Assembly (NCBI GenBank): GCA_028282885.1
Contig: JANQGX010000020.1
Coordinates: forward strand, 184,377-248,376
Source of the DNA: SAR324 cluster bacterium
Lineage (GTDB): Bacteria > SAR324 > XYD2-FULL-50-16
Direction: 5' to 3'
DNA length: 64,000 nt
The position numbers were made by a program, and so were the translations under genes. The notes under the pieces were generated by a model, which worked only from the letters and a program-made list of their open reading frames with translations, ran no database searches and was not told the origin of the DNA. The number at the start of each line of letters is the position of its first letter. The first letter of the stretch is position 1. Shown here piece by piece: positions 36,777 to 46,348 of the stretch.

Positions 36777-36812
36777 CCTCTCAATCAGGCACAGACACCT
36801 CTCAGCCGGGCA
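36777..36812 (-). promoter_or_regulatory. Direct repeat with 21-bp period, AraC-type operator candidate (module A operon)
   Basis: CCTCTCAATCAGGCA (36777-36791) and CCTCTCAGCCGGGCA (36798-36812) are spaced exactly 21 bp and match the pair at 31822-31857. They lie about 240 bp before the binding-protein start in the 399-bp gap 36540-36938. The same gap has two copies of the palindrome TGAAATTTCA (36666-36675 and 36724-36733), 58 bp apart, which may be a second control site. Confidence 0.65.
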
Positions 36813-36938
36813 CTAAATTAACCGTTGAGGCGAGGTATAAGAACCATCACTTGTTTCCGGATGCTCGCTGGTAGAATGGAAAGAAAAAATGGAGATTTCA
36901 GGTGAAAGGAAGGGTGAAAATCGAAAAGGTAAGGTCGG

Positions 36939-37940
36939 TTAAAAGAGATGATCTTTGGGATTTGTTCCAAAGTGATTTTTAAAAGCCCTGGCAAAATTTC
37001 TGGCGTGCTCGTATCCAACCTCAAATGCAACTTCGCTGACGCTCATATCTCCGCATTCAAGTAAATCCTTGGCGTATTTAAGTCTGCTGTTGCGTAAAAA
37101 CTCAAACACATTCGTGCCAAAGACCTGCCTGAAATCGCTGTTCAGCTTGTTTTTATTGGTGCCGCATTGACGGGCCAGTTCCAACAGGGAAGGAGGTTTT
37201 TCAAGGTTATGGAGTAAGATCTCTTTGATGTCCTGTGCCCGTTTAACGTCGGTTGGGTGCAATCCTGAAGCACGGTAGGTTTCCCTCTTTTTGTGAACCA
37301 GCTGCGACATGGCAAAGGTAATTAATTCCAGGGTTTTGGCTTCAAGGAAAAATCGTTTCAGCGGACCCTTGTATGGACAATCAAACACTTGGTGAACTGC
37401 CAGGTTAACAGAAGGCATGGTCACAAATGTCTGTTCAAACGACTTCCCGCAATCACCACACGCAATATCAATCAGGTTCTTTGGATAATTGTCATTCCGG
37501 TCATCCATGAATGAATTTAACAGGGAGGGATCCAGACTTATGGTTAACGACCGAATGGGTACGCCACGCGGGTAAAACATTTCTCCGTTCCATACAGGCC
37601 TGTAAATAACCGACCCACAGCCCGGACCGGCAACTCGCAGATCATTATGCTCATCTTTGCAAAGAATAAAATAGTGCTCAGGCCAGGTAGCGCAGAAATT
37701 AAACGTAACCGGCATAAACATATGATCATAACTGATCGAAAAATCATCCAGAACCTGAAAATCAGTCGATCCCAACACAAGTCCGGTACGGAGCTTTATC
37801 CTGGACATCTTTCCGGTGCCAAACTCCTTGGGCCATTGCCAGGAGATTTCTGAACCGTCTTTATCGCCCAGAATCAGATCCCCGTCACGGTGGTTATCAA
37901 AGACCTTGTCGATTTCTATGACTGTTCTTGCCTGGTTCAT
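36939..37940 (-). CDS. AraC family regulator, module A (PchR/YbtA-like)
   Basis: 333 residues with an N-terminal sensor region and a C-terminal AraC double helix-turn-helix: LLELARQCGTNKNKLNSDFR, then FGTNVFEFLRNSRLKYAKDL, then VSEVAFEVGYEHARNFARAF. This build is typical of PchR/YbtA regulators that bind the ferric siderophore and switch on its uptake genes. It stands upstream of the binding protein-ABC operon, pointing the same way, and is the likely reader of the 21-bp-period direct repeats at both module A promoters. Confidence 0.9.
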   Translation of the reverse strand: MNQARTVIEIDKVFDNHRDGDLILGDKDGSEISWQWPKEFGTGKMSRIKLRTGLVLGSTDFQVLDDFSISYDHMFMPVTFNFCATWPEHYFILCKDEHNDLRVAGPGCGSVIYRPVWNGEMFYPRGVPIRSLTISLDPSLLNSFMDDRNDNYPKNLIDIACGDCGKSFEQTFVTMPSVNLAVHQVFDCPYKGPLKRFFLEAKTLELITFAMSQLVHKKRETYRASGLHPTDVKRAQDIKEILLHNLEKPPSLLELARQCGTNKNKLNSDFRQVFGTNVFEFLRNSRLKYAKDLLECGDMSVSEVAFEVGYEHARNFARAFKNHFGTNPKDHLF

Positions 37941-38109
37941 TTTAGCTGTTGATTGATTAAATCGGAAGTCCCGCTTTTCAAAGAATCATCTCCCAGTGAT
38001 TGTGACTTCACAGGCACCGATCGGCTGTCAGATTCATCAGGTTTTACCAATCACTGATGAGTTGTCGTCCGGAATCTCATATCTTGGAGCCGGATAAATT
38101 GTGACTGAT

Positions 38110-38121
38110 ATTCGTATATAC
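38110..38121. promoter_or_regulatory. ATTCGTATATAC motif upstream of AraC gene A
   Basis: This motif, containing the palindrome GTATATAC, lies 170 bp before the AraC A start. Like motifs are at 18633, 24232, 51374 and, degenerate, 63774. It may be a regulator site or an AT-rich promoter element. The gap 37941-38233 holds no gene. Confidence 0.35.
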
Positions 38122-38233
38122 TAAATATAATATTTCGTCAATAAAAATTATCTTAATGATTGACAAGCGCTAAACCTTTGGTCTGATTTGAAAGATGAAA
38201 ACTCCACTGTTTCGCGATTGACGATTAGCGACG

Positions 38234-38851
38234 CTAGTCACGAGATTCGCCTTCAGCTTCGGATATTCCAACCTGAGTCATTTTGCCGGGATCGTCCGCG
38301 CTGAGTTCGATGTCAATCCCGGGAATTGTTCCAAACTCAGTGCGAACTCTGGAAAAGTACCTTTTGCCACCCAGGCGAGCCATTTCCAGTCCAAACGGCA
38401 CCGCGACCACTGCAGAAACGGAAAAGGAGCCCATAACGATGGCCATCGCCCGACCGCGACGCTGAGGTGGCACCACATCGGTTACCATAGACAGGGCTAT
38501 GGCGGAGGCGGGTCCTCCGAATGCTCCTGCCAGAATTCTGGCAACGATCAGGCTGGTCAGATTCTAGGCCAATGTAGCACCGAATGTTGCCAGTGCCAGA
38601 CCGATCATGGCCCAGACAGCCACCCTTTTCCGGTCAAAACGATCCAGAAATCGGGCGGATATCAGGCTGGAGATGGCAATTGCCAGGGTATAACTGCCAC
38701 CAATATAACCGATATCGGAATTGGCAATGGTCATCACCCGGGCGATATCCGGTGCCAGGGGCATAACCATCATAAAATCGATCATATTGACAAGCTGAAT
38801 CGCGGCGGCCAGCCAAACCACATGTTTTTCAAGTGACGGGATTTTCTGCAT
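38234..38851 (-). pseudogene. MFS transporter, N-terminal part with in-frame amber stop, 3' end lost
   Basis: ATG 38851 (with GGAG upstream) opens VVWLAAAIQLVNMIDFMMVM, an MFS first helix. The frame reaches a TAG at 38562-38564 and continues in the same phase as LIVARILAGAFGGPASAIAL, then VTDVVPPQRRGRAMAIVMGS, a normal MFS helix 4 to 5 region. After GLEMARLGG the sequence changes to a hydrophilic, unrelated tail, and the last eight helices are missing. It was probably once controlled by the divergent LysR gene, which is also broken. Confidence 0.8.
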
Positions 38852-39118
38852 TCTAAGTCTCCATAAGGTAATTTGTTCCTGGTCTTGCACGACAGGCCTG
38901 ACCCAAGAATTAAGCTGAGTTTAGTATGCCAGGGTGAACCGAAACAATTCGGGTGTTTGACCGCAGGCTCTTTCCACCAGGGAGATATAAAAACCTTTTT
39001 AGGGTAACCTTTCATTTCGTTCCGATTTGCATTGACGAAATTAATAGTTTATATTAGCGAATATGAATTCGCATGATAAGCTAATGAAAATGAACTTTAT
39101 TGTTGCACAGACGGAACA

Positions 39119-39433
39119 ATGGATTTGAACAAACTAACCCTGTTTATGCAGGTTGTCGAACGGCTAAGCTTCTCCAGAGCAGCAGAACAGACCGGTATAC
39201 CCAAATCCACGGTAAGCCGAAAAATATCCGAACTGGAGGAACACCTGGGATGCCGACTCCTGGAACGCAGCACCCGAAAACTGCGAATGACTGAAACTGG
39301 GGCGCGTTTATACCACACCTATTTACCGTTATTGGAACAGATCGGTTCGGTTGAAGATGAGATCATGCAGACACAGACCGTCCCCCAGGGGAAATTACGG
39401 ATTACGGCCAATGGAAATAGGGGACGTAGTTGA
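39119..39433 (+). pseudogene. LysR family regulator cut off by a hairpin repeat
   Basis: The first 98 residues are a normal LysR DNA-binding domain (MDLNKLTLFMQVVERLSFSR, then PKSTVSRKISELEEHLGCRL) running to QGKLRITAN, the linker to the sensor domain. At that exact point (39415) the palindromic repeat begins and a stop comes in it. The effector domain is gone. The operator-like GCGAATATGAATTCGC lies upstream at about 39058-39073, facing the decayed MFS gene. Confidence 0.85.
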
Positions 39434-39482
39434 AATATTGACATTTGAACAAATCGAAATATTTCAACTACGTCCCCTATTT
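39415..39482. repeat. Full copy of a dispersed hairpin element
   Basis: A perfect 25-bp inverted repeat (39415-39439 and 39458-39482; arm starts AAATAGGGGACGTAGTTG) with an 18-base centre that itself has ATTTG/CAAAT symmetry. As RNA it would form a hairpin of nearly 70 bases. Related copies are at 15452-15484 and 55436-55560. It interrupts the LysR gene. No transposase is encoded inside, so it is a REP/MITE-like element moved in trans. Confidence 0.9.
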
Positions 39483-39630
39483 TATTGCACTCTGTATCAT
39501 ATGAGGCGTATCTTACCAACGCTGCCGAAGCATCGGCCGTCTCGAAGCCGGCATCTGCCTGGACGTCGTTTAGACAGGATTTGGATTCAAACGACCAATT
39601 AGACTTGAACGGACTCTTCAAAGGAGAAGA

Positions 39631-40794
39631 ATGGGAACTAAAGCTTTTTTTGTGTTAACGCTGATCTTGCTTTATGGTGTTCAATCCTCAATTGCTGCTG
39701 GCAAAACAGACAAGTCGGAAGTTCAGCCAAACAATGCAATATCGGTCACAATGTCGGCCAGTCAATCAAGACAAGAAAGTGACATTTCCAATCACTCCGG
39801 CTCCGCGTCAATTATCGACGGCATGGGCAGAAAGGTTACTATAAGGCAACCGGTAACAAAAATCGCCTTTAGTCATCCGGCAACAGCGGAAGCCCTGAAG
39901 ATTCTCGACGCCTGGGAAATGGTAGTTGGCAGATGCCTGATACTCGACAATACGGTGTTTCCCAACCTTGATAATACCAGGGTAGTGATGTCCGGGCAGA
40001 ATGTATATGAACTGAATTTCGAGGAGTTATACAGCGCCGGGACAGAACTGTTTCTCGCGGTGGATATTCCGGTCAGCGGTTTTGATGAAATGGTATCCAG
40101 ACTGGAGCCGAATATCCCTGTCGTCGCTCTTAACTTTCACGATGCTTCACAGTTCATCGCCAACCTGGAAAAACTGGGAATCATTCTGGGTAAAGAAAAA
40201 GAGGCTGAAGCGTATATCCGATGGTTTAATAATATTGTGGAGCGTATTACCTCAAAAACCGGTTCGGTACCGGACAAACAGAAGATATTCGTCAAAACAG
40301 GATGGGGAAATGTGGATGACATTCATACCTATTCGGACGAGTTACCTGGAATGTCCGAAAGAGACGAAATCACCGGATGTATCAATATCGCTGCGAAACT
40401 GCCTTCAAAGGGAGGATGGGTTTCTGTCGTAGATCAGGAATGGTTGGCTACTCAGGAGATAGATGTACTGATCATTATGGATTTTATTCCCCGGGGTTTT
40501 GGTCTGGATATTGATGACAACTCCCTGATCAGAAAGCACAGGCAACAGGTGATGAGTTTACCCGCCTTTTCCGGCAGTAAAGCGGTGAAAAACGATCGCG
40601 TTTATGTAATGCCCGCCAGATTTTACTCCACACCGCGGTTTATTATTCAGTACGCGTATCTGGCCAAATGGTTGCACCCCGGTTTGTTTCCCGACTTGAA
40701 TCCCGAAGCAATACATCAGGAGTATATCTCCAGGTTTCTAAGGCTTGATTTTGATCTTTCCCAACACGGGGTGTTTGTCTATCCGGCGGACTGA
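39631..40794 (+). CDS. Periplasmic ferric-chelate binding protein, module B
   Basis: 387 residues with a signal peptide (about 1-22) and a polar linker, then a FepB-like domain starting SIIDGMGRKVTIRQPVTKIA. The conserved C-terminal tail KWLHPGLFPDLNPEAIHQ matches the other two binding proteins. AAGGAG precedes ATG 39631. The methyltransferase gene follows by 57 bp. It is closest in layout to the module A protein (both have LDxWExVVxR and FPNLD). The partner ABC pair is probably that of 46349-49895. Confidence 0.88.
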   Translation: MGTKAFFVLTLILLYGVQSSIAAGKTDKSEVQPNNAISVTMSASQSRQESDISNHSGSASIIDGMGRKVTIRQPVTKIAFSHPATAEALKILDAWEMVVGRCLILDNTVFPNLDNTRVVMSGQNVYELNFEELYSAGTELFLAVDIPVSGFDEMVSRLEPNIPVVALNFHDASQFIANLEKLGIILGKEKEAEAYIRWFNNIVERITSKTGSVPDKQKIFVKTGWGNVDDIHTYSDELPGMSERDEITGCINIAAKLPSKGGWVSVVDQEWLATQEIDVLIIMDFIPRGFGLDIDDNSLIRKHRQQVMSLPAFSGSKAVKNDRVYVMPARFYSTPRFIIQYAYLAKWLHPGLFPDLNPEAIHQEYISRFLRLDFDLSQHGVFVYPAD

Positions 40795-40851
40795 TCGACA
40801 AGATTTTTTGTTTATGTATCTGATTATTCAACTCATCTATAAGGAGCCGTT

Positions 40852-41880
40852 ATGCATATACCGGTTATAAGCTCAAGTTATTTAAACATCATGGAATTGA
40901 TGTACCAAAGTTACATTCCCAGGATTTTGAATGCTGCTCTCGAAGTCGGCTTATTCGAGGAATTATCGAAAAAAGATCTTTCACTATCGGAGTTGTCGGA
41001 TCAACTTAAGGCTGACGAACGGATAGTCGAGGCCCTGGTCGACCTGCTGATCGCCATCGATTTGATTGACGAAGATAAAGAAAATTTTGGATTGACGGCT
41101 ATGGCAAAGGATTTTTTCGTCCAATCCTCGCCCGTGAATCAAATCTCCTCAATTCAAACCTACAACGGCAGTGCAGGTCCGTTTGATAATCTGCAGGAAG
41201 TTCTCCGCAACGGTCCTCCCGAGTTTAACGATCGGATGTGGGCTTCTAAAGAGGTGGCTACCGGTATGGAAAGGCAGAATTTGGCAGGAACCGTTCAGAC
41301 GGTCACCCAATTTGTCAAAGAAACCTCTGAATTCGCCAACTGTGAGAAAATGTGTGATTTTGCGGGAAGTATTGGATATTATTCTTTCGCTTTTGCTCAG
41401 GAAAATCCCGGGTTGATATCGCATGTCTATGATCTTCCCGAGGTGGCCGAGCTGGGACAGGAACTTAAATCAGGAGAAGAGCACAGAGACCGGGTCTTGT
41501 TTCATGGTTTCGACATGAATGCCGAAGACTCATTCGGTAAGGATTACGATTTCTTTTTTAGCTCTCATTATTTATATGAACTCAACTTCCGGAACAGACT
41601 GACGGATTTTTTTGTTAGGGTGAACCGGGCCACTCGCATGGGGGGTCTGTTCGTATCCAATCATATTGCCCCGCCCAAAAATGGCGAAAAATATCCGGGT
41701 TTGGCCATCGTTGAACTGATGACAAGAGGTATGGGATATCCCACACACCTGCTATCGGAAGCAGACCTGAAAGCTGCGTTGTCCGAAGCCGGGTTCGGGA
41801 GATTCAACACACAATTTGTCACGAACGTTTCGGTATATCCGTTTTTATTGCTATCAGCCGTGAAAACGAAGGAAGTCTGA
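40852..41880 (+). CDS. SAM-dependent methyltransferase-like protein, module B
   Basis: 342 residues with an N-terminal helical winged-helix dimer domain (RILNAALEVGLFEELSKKDL) and a C-terminal methyltransferase fold of the PF00891 type: motif I CDFAGSIGYYSFAFA, DLPEVAELGQELK, HGFDMNAEDSF, and NRATRMGGLFVSNH. The motif I glycines are looser than usual (AGSIG for GGGxG), so activity is not certain. It is encoded between a binding protein and the AraC/TonB genes. A role in changing the imported chelate, for example methylating it or a ring nitrogen or oxygen, is possible. Confidence 0.78.
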   Translation: MHIPVISSSYLNIMELMYQSYIPRILNAALEVGLFEELSKKDLSLSELSDQLKADERIVEALVDLLIAIDLIDEDKENFGLTAMAKDFFVQSSPVNQISSIQTYNGSAGPFDNLQEVLRNGPPEFNDRMWASKEVATGMERQNLAGTVQTVTQFVKETSEFANCEKMCDFAGSIGYYSFAFAQENPGLISHVYDLPEVAELGQELKSGEEHRDRVLFHGFDMNAEDSFGKDYDFFFSSHYLYELNFRNRLTDFFVRVNRATRMGGLFVSNHIAPPKNGEKYPGLAIVELMTRGMGYPTHLLSEADLKAALSEAGFGRFNTQFVTNVSVYPFLLLSAVKTKEV

Positions 41881-42426
41881 CAGAACGGGAAGAACCTAAT
41901 AATAATTATGTAAAGATTTCTTCCGGAATCCCAACCGCATTTGTCTCTAAGTGTTCGAAAGACTATATCAGGGTGCTCCAAAAGGTTTCGGTCACCTGAT
42001 TACAGTCGCCACAAGAGGTTATCTATTCGGGAAAGCGCATTAACCCATCCTTGGATGAGGTGCGGGGCCCGCAGCACTGAAAGAAGCCGTCCCCGGCTTG
42101 AAACTCTCGCTGTAAGTTTCGCGATTCAACCTGAACAGATAATCTCATTCCGCATGAGCTACCCGAAACTTTTGGGTGCGCTCCAATTCCACAGCCTCTT
42201 GACGTAAAAATAAGAGACATAATACCTTTTTATATAGAAATTTTTTTTTTCGTAGATAGTTATTTAGAAAACTTGACTTTCTGCATTGCATGTTTGCTCC
42301 TGGTCAATAGATCAGGTCGGGAAGCAGTATCTTGCTCATCCCGGACTGGTGAAAGTAAGAGAAGAATATTTACTGGTATCGGGATGGATCTGACTGACGC
42401 GGTAAACCCTTAAATCCGGAGAAGAG
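41881..42426. other. Intergenic region with a pair of inverted sequence copies
   Basis: GGGTGCTCCAAAAGGTTTCG (41971-41990) recurs inverted at 42161-42184 (minus strand GCGCACCCAAAAGTTTCGG), 15 of 19 bases alike, bounding about 170 bp with GC-rich hairpins (GTGCGGGGCCCGCAGCAC region). It could be a decayed mobile element or a structured RNA. AT-rich promoter-like sequence at 42225-42275 precedes the AraC gene. No gene recognised. Confidence 0.4.
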
Positions 42427-43407
42427 ATGCCTATGGACTGTAGCATTAAAACAAGGGTTGTTGATCAAAGTGAACTGGGGAGATTGGATCCGGCCACCGG
42501 TAAAGTGGATATTATATCTATCAGCATGACCTCGGGGATCAACCTGAGATTCATGCAGGGCAAAATCCACCGGCCATTCAGACTGGATTACTCCCCACCT
42601 TTTGAATCCGTAGGGTTTGGGTTTTACCTGTCCGGTTACTCGGAAACGAGATCTGACAATATCGGGACATCCGTGTCAATAAAATCGGGTGAGAGTGTTG
42701 TAAACTGGTCTAACTGCTTGTCCGGATGTTCCAGCACCATCGGTTCCGGGAAGCTTCAGACCATGGGGCTGTTCATGAGCCATAAGTTGCTGTCCGAAAT
42801 CGCAGACCAATACAAACGCAAGCTTCCATCCCTGCTGCAAAAACCTCCGGACGGAATAGCCCACCAAAAGGCTCGCATCACACCACCAATGAGAGCTACC
42901 ATTCAGGAGATTGCCCAGTGCCCCTATCATGGTTTGACAAGGGATCTCTTTATAGAAGGCAAAGCCCTGGAACTGATGGCCTTTAAGCTTGACCAATTGG
43001 ACGATACCGGGAATTCACCTGAAGCGGCCACAATAAAAAAATGCGATATAGACAGGGTCCATCATGCAGCCGAGCTTCTGAAAAAGGATCCGGAGCATGC
43101 TCCCGGCTTGGAACAACTGGCACGTTCGGTCGGGATGTGCCGTACCAAGTTTCATGAGTGTTTTAGCAACGTTTACGGCACCACACCTTTCGAATACCTC
43201 CAAAGTTATCGCCTGGAAACGGCCAGACTGAAAATTCAGGAAGGGATTATGAATGTAACCGAGGCTGCTTTGGCCGCAGGCTATTCCAGCCCCAGCTATT
43301 TTTCCAGTGTTTTTAAAAAACATTTCGGTGATTCTCCCGGAAAATTCTGCAGAAATCACTCCTTCGATAAAAACGAACGATCCGGTAATAAAAACGGACG
43401 ATATTAA
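42427..43407 (+). CDS. AraC family regulator, module B
   Basis: 326 residues: a sensor half, then the AraC domain (GLEQLARSVGMCRTKFHECF, YGTTPFEYLQSYRLETARL, VTEAALAAGYSSPSYFSSVF). CGGAGAAGAG precedes ATG 42427. It is transcribed toward the TonB receptor 209 bp downstream and is its most likely activator. No clean 21-bp direct repeat was found ahead of that receptor, unlike modules A and D. Confidence 0.9.
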   Translation: MPMDCSIKTRVVDQSELGRLDPATGKVDIISISMTSGINLRFMQGKIHRPFRLDYSPPFESVGFGFYLSGYSETRSDNIGTSVSIKSGESVVNWSNCLSGCSSTIGSGKLQTMGLFMSHKLLSEIADQYKRKLPSLLQKPPDGIAHQKARITPPMRATIQEIAQCPYHGLTRDLFIEGKALELMAFKLDQLDDTGNSPEAATIKKCDIDRVHHAAELLKKDPEHAPGLEQLARSVGMCRTKFHECFSNVYGTTPFEYLQSYRLETARLKIQEGIMNVTEAALAAGYSSPSYFSSVFKKHFGDSPGKFCRNHSFDKNERSGNKNGRY

Positions 43408-43616
43408 AAGCGCATCCTCCAATCGTCCGCTATCCTTTATCTACATTTAGTTAAGCCTTTAATTCAGCTTGTTTCGGTTAACCTGTTCGGCGTCAGGCCC
43501 GATTCCTCATTTTTCTTTCTTAGGGAAACACCATTCGAAACCGATACGGAACTTGCCTGCCACTGCAAACCGACACTTGTTTACCAAGTTAAATCCGCAA
43601 TACTGAAGGAGATTTC

Positions 43617-45698
43617 ATGAAAACTTTTAAAAGCCGGGTTATCGCTCAAATGATGGCGATGTGCCTGTTATTTACGGGACTGGATGTCCTGGCTGAAGAT
43701 GTGAGTAAACAATCGAATAGCGAAGAATTACAATTGGAAACTATTACCGTCACAGCCCAAAAACAGGAAGAAAAGGCACAGGAAGTGCCTATGGGGATAA
43801 CCGTATTGGATACCGTGGCAATCGAGGACGGAAATGTCGAGTCAATAAGGGAGTTGGCCGATTTTGTACCCAATTTTCTGGTTAATGACGAGGGAGCATC
43901 CGGGGCAAACTCTCCTTCGATGCGGGGGATATACGCAATGGTGGAAACGCGAACATCCGCCAGCGCTCTCTTTGTTGACGGCGTTCCCATACTGACTGCG
44001 ATGGGATTCGAAGATACGCTGCTCGATATCGAAAGGGTTGAGATACTCCGGGGACCGCAGGGCACGCTTTACGGGAAAAACACCGAAGCGGGTGCAATCA
44101 GCATCATTACGCGTCAGCCCGACAACAACTTCAGGGCTAAGATATCCGGCGACTGGGGTAAAATGCTATCCGCTGAAGCCGGAAATCAATCAAAACAGGC
44201 ATACACACTGAACTTCAGCGGTCCCATCCAGGAAGACCGGTTTTTTTATGGGATTGCCGGAAAATTTTACCAGAGAGATGGTTATATCGAAAACACCAAC
44301 ACCGGTGATGCGGCCGATGACAGGAAGCACTGGTTCGGTCGCCTGCAACTTCGGTGGACCCCCTCGGATAAACTGGATATTTCCCTGATCACTGCCAGAC
44401 TCAAGTATGACGAAGGTTCTGTCAATATGCGTTTGACCGAAGCGGGTGCATCGATGTTTGGACTCTCTGTTACAGAAGATCGCAAGGAATCCTCCAATCT
44501 CGAAGGATTCAACAAATCATCCTCGGAAACACAATCCCTGAAAGTCAGGTACAACCTGAGTGACTTGCTAACCGTGACATCCGTAACCGCCAGAAGAGTC
44601 TACAACGACAAAATGACAACTGACTGGGATTTTAGCCCGATGACCATATCGCATTCGCATAAGGACAACACTTACACCAAATTGTCCCAGGAATTGCGAC
44701 TGGATTATTCTTCCGAAAGCCTGCAATGGTTGATCGGTCTGTATAGCGACAACGATATGGACGAATTCGATATCGAGATGGAGTCTGATTTTCCGCAGAT
44801 GGCAAAAACAATAGATCGAGACTTTTCAGGACAGGCCCAGGCTGTATTCGGTCAGGTAAACTATTCTCTGACCTCAAATTTGAATGCAATCGGAGGTTTA
44901 CGATACGAGAACCAGGATCAGGAGTATGAAAACCATGTCGCTAATACCAGGATCGAGGATTCATGGAACGAGGTTTCTCCAAAACTGGCTTTGGAGTACG
45001 ACTGGGAGCCCGATATCATGACCTATGCAAGCGTATCCAAGGGGTATCGCTCCGGAGGATTCAACGTTTATGCGACCAATTCCAAGTATGCCACCTACGA
45101 TGAAGAAAAACTGATCTCTTATGAAATTGGATTAAAGAGCCTTTTCCAGAATAACCGGATCATGTTGAATGGTGCTGTTTTTTTAATGGACATCACTGAC
45201 ATGCAGGTTTCGGAGTCCGTTACGCCGGTTCTTTCATACTTGACCAACGCGGGGGAAGCAACATCCAAAGGAATCGAACTGGAGATGATGGCCAAGGTCT
45301 CCGAGAGTCTTAAAGTACAAGGCAGCCTCGGATACCTCATTAGCGAATTTGATGATTTCGAGGACTCAAAAGGAGATTATAAGGGCAACAAGGTTCCCTT
45401 TGCCCCGGATTATAACTACAACATCGGCGCTCAATACCGGTTTAGAGACAGGTACTATGCCAGGGCTGATGTAATCGGCTATGGAGAGATGTACCTGGAC
45501 AAGGCCAATGACTATAAAAGAGATCCTTATCAAATCGTTAATGCTAGAGTTGGATATGAGATGGAGAATCTTGACATCTACCTTTACGGCAAAAACATAT
45601 TCGATGAGGAATACAATGTCGACGGCTTTTTCGGCGGTTACTACGTTGTTTACAGCGATCCCGGAGAATTCGGCCTGCAGGTCACCTATCGTTATTAA
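43617..45698 (+). CDS. TonB-dependent outer-membrane receptor, module B
   Basis: 693 residues; signal peptide about 1-26 (cut near VLA-EDV); TonB box region ETITVTAQKQEE; plug with RGPQGTLYGKNTEAGAISII; a barrel with KGYRSGGFNVYA and a terminal Tyr (LQVTYRY). It is closely related to the module A receptor along its length, so the ligands may be similar. GAAGGAG precedes the start. Confidence 0.93.
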   Translation: MKTFKSRVIAQMMAMCLLFTGLDVLAEDVSKQSNSEELQLETITVTAQKQEEKAQEVPMGITVLDTVAIEDGNVESIRELADFVPNFLVNDEGASGANSPSMRGIYAMVETRTSASALFVDGVPILTAMGFEDTLLDIERVEILRGPQGTLYGKNTEAGAISIITRQPDNNFRAKISGDWGKMLSAEAGNQSKQAYTLNFSGPIQEDRFFYGIAGKFYQRDGYIENTNTGDAADDRKHWFGRLQLRWTPSDKLDISLITARLKYDEGSVNMRLTEAGASMFGLSVTEDRKESSNLEGFNKSSSETQSLKVRYNLSDLLTVTSVTARRVYNDKMTTDWDFSPMTISHSHKDNTYTKLSQELRLDYSSESLQWLIGLYSDNDMDEFDIEMESDFPQMAKTIDRDFSGQAQAVFGQVNYSLTSNLNAIGGLRYENQDQEYENHVANTRIEDSWNEVSPKLALEYDWEPDIMTYASVSKGYRSGGFNVYATNSKYATYDEEKLISYEIGLKSLFQNNRIMLNGAVFLMDITDMQVSESVTPVLSYLTNAGEATSKGIELEMMAKVSESLKVQGSLGYLISEFDDFEDSKGDYKGNKVPFAPDYNYNIGAQYRFRDRYYARADVIGYGEMYLDKANDYKRDPYQIVNARVGYEMENLDIYLYGKNIFDEEYNVDGFFGGYYVVYSDPGEFGLQVTYRY

Positions 45699-45775
45699 AA
45701 ATGAAAACTCCGGAATTCCATCAGGTAAGGACAGTCAGAGCTTTGTCCTGTTTGATAGGCAGATACTTTGATTAA

Positions 45776-46078
45776 CCTGTTAGTATCATTAACGTCTACG
45801 GATTTGTCAGTGTCACCATCATGTTTTTTTCCGCCCTAGGGAGAGCCCAAAAAGCGTCTGTGATAACCCCGGGACGTCAGGTCTTTTTCTGTGTTCCGCT
45901 GGTTTTTCTGTTGCCCTGTCTATCCGGCGAGGTGGGGCTTTGGATAGCGTATCCCCTGGGTGATTTTTTGGTGACTATCATTGCTTTATTTCTGATTTCA
46001 GGTGAACTGAAACGCCTGAAACTGGCACCTGATGTTTCCGAAATGGTGCCCGTATTTATCCGATTGTCGACGGCATGA
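45776..46078 (+). pseudogene. C-terminal remnant of a MATE family efflux protein
   Basis: The frame reads VSVTIMFFSALGRAQKASVI, then PLVFLLPCLSGEVGLWIAYP and LGDFLVTIIALFLISGELKR. These are the last three helices of a MepA/NorM-type MATE transporter. About 80 percent of the gene is missing and no ribosome-binding site is present. It lies between the module B receptor and the convergent ABC pair; 46079-46348 holds nothing I recognise. Confidence 0.75.
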
Positions 46079-46348
46079 AGGCGAACCAGGTTATCAACCC
46101 CTGTGGCGGCATGGCTAAACAATGCCGCCTGGGCATCAGTTGCAAGTGCAGAAATAACACTCTCCAAACCTGGCTATATGCTTTTCCCTGCTTACAATTG
46201 AGATCCACGGGATTCCATTTTAACGACATCGAAAATGCTTTGGACAACGATGGGAAGAATCCCCTCCCTATACTCCCAGGCAAAACGTCTACTTGCTAGC
46301 CATTTTTACCGACCACTCCCCTCTCCCTGCCTGGATAGTCTCGGTTTT

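Noticed and set aside
39483..39620. Frame after the hairpin repeat (SYEAYLTNAAEASAVS...) resembling a TonB receptor barrel piece
   Set aside because: The likeness is limited to YLTNA and the frame runs through the binding-protein start; not convincing as a remnant.
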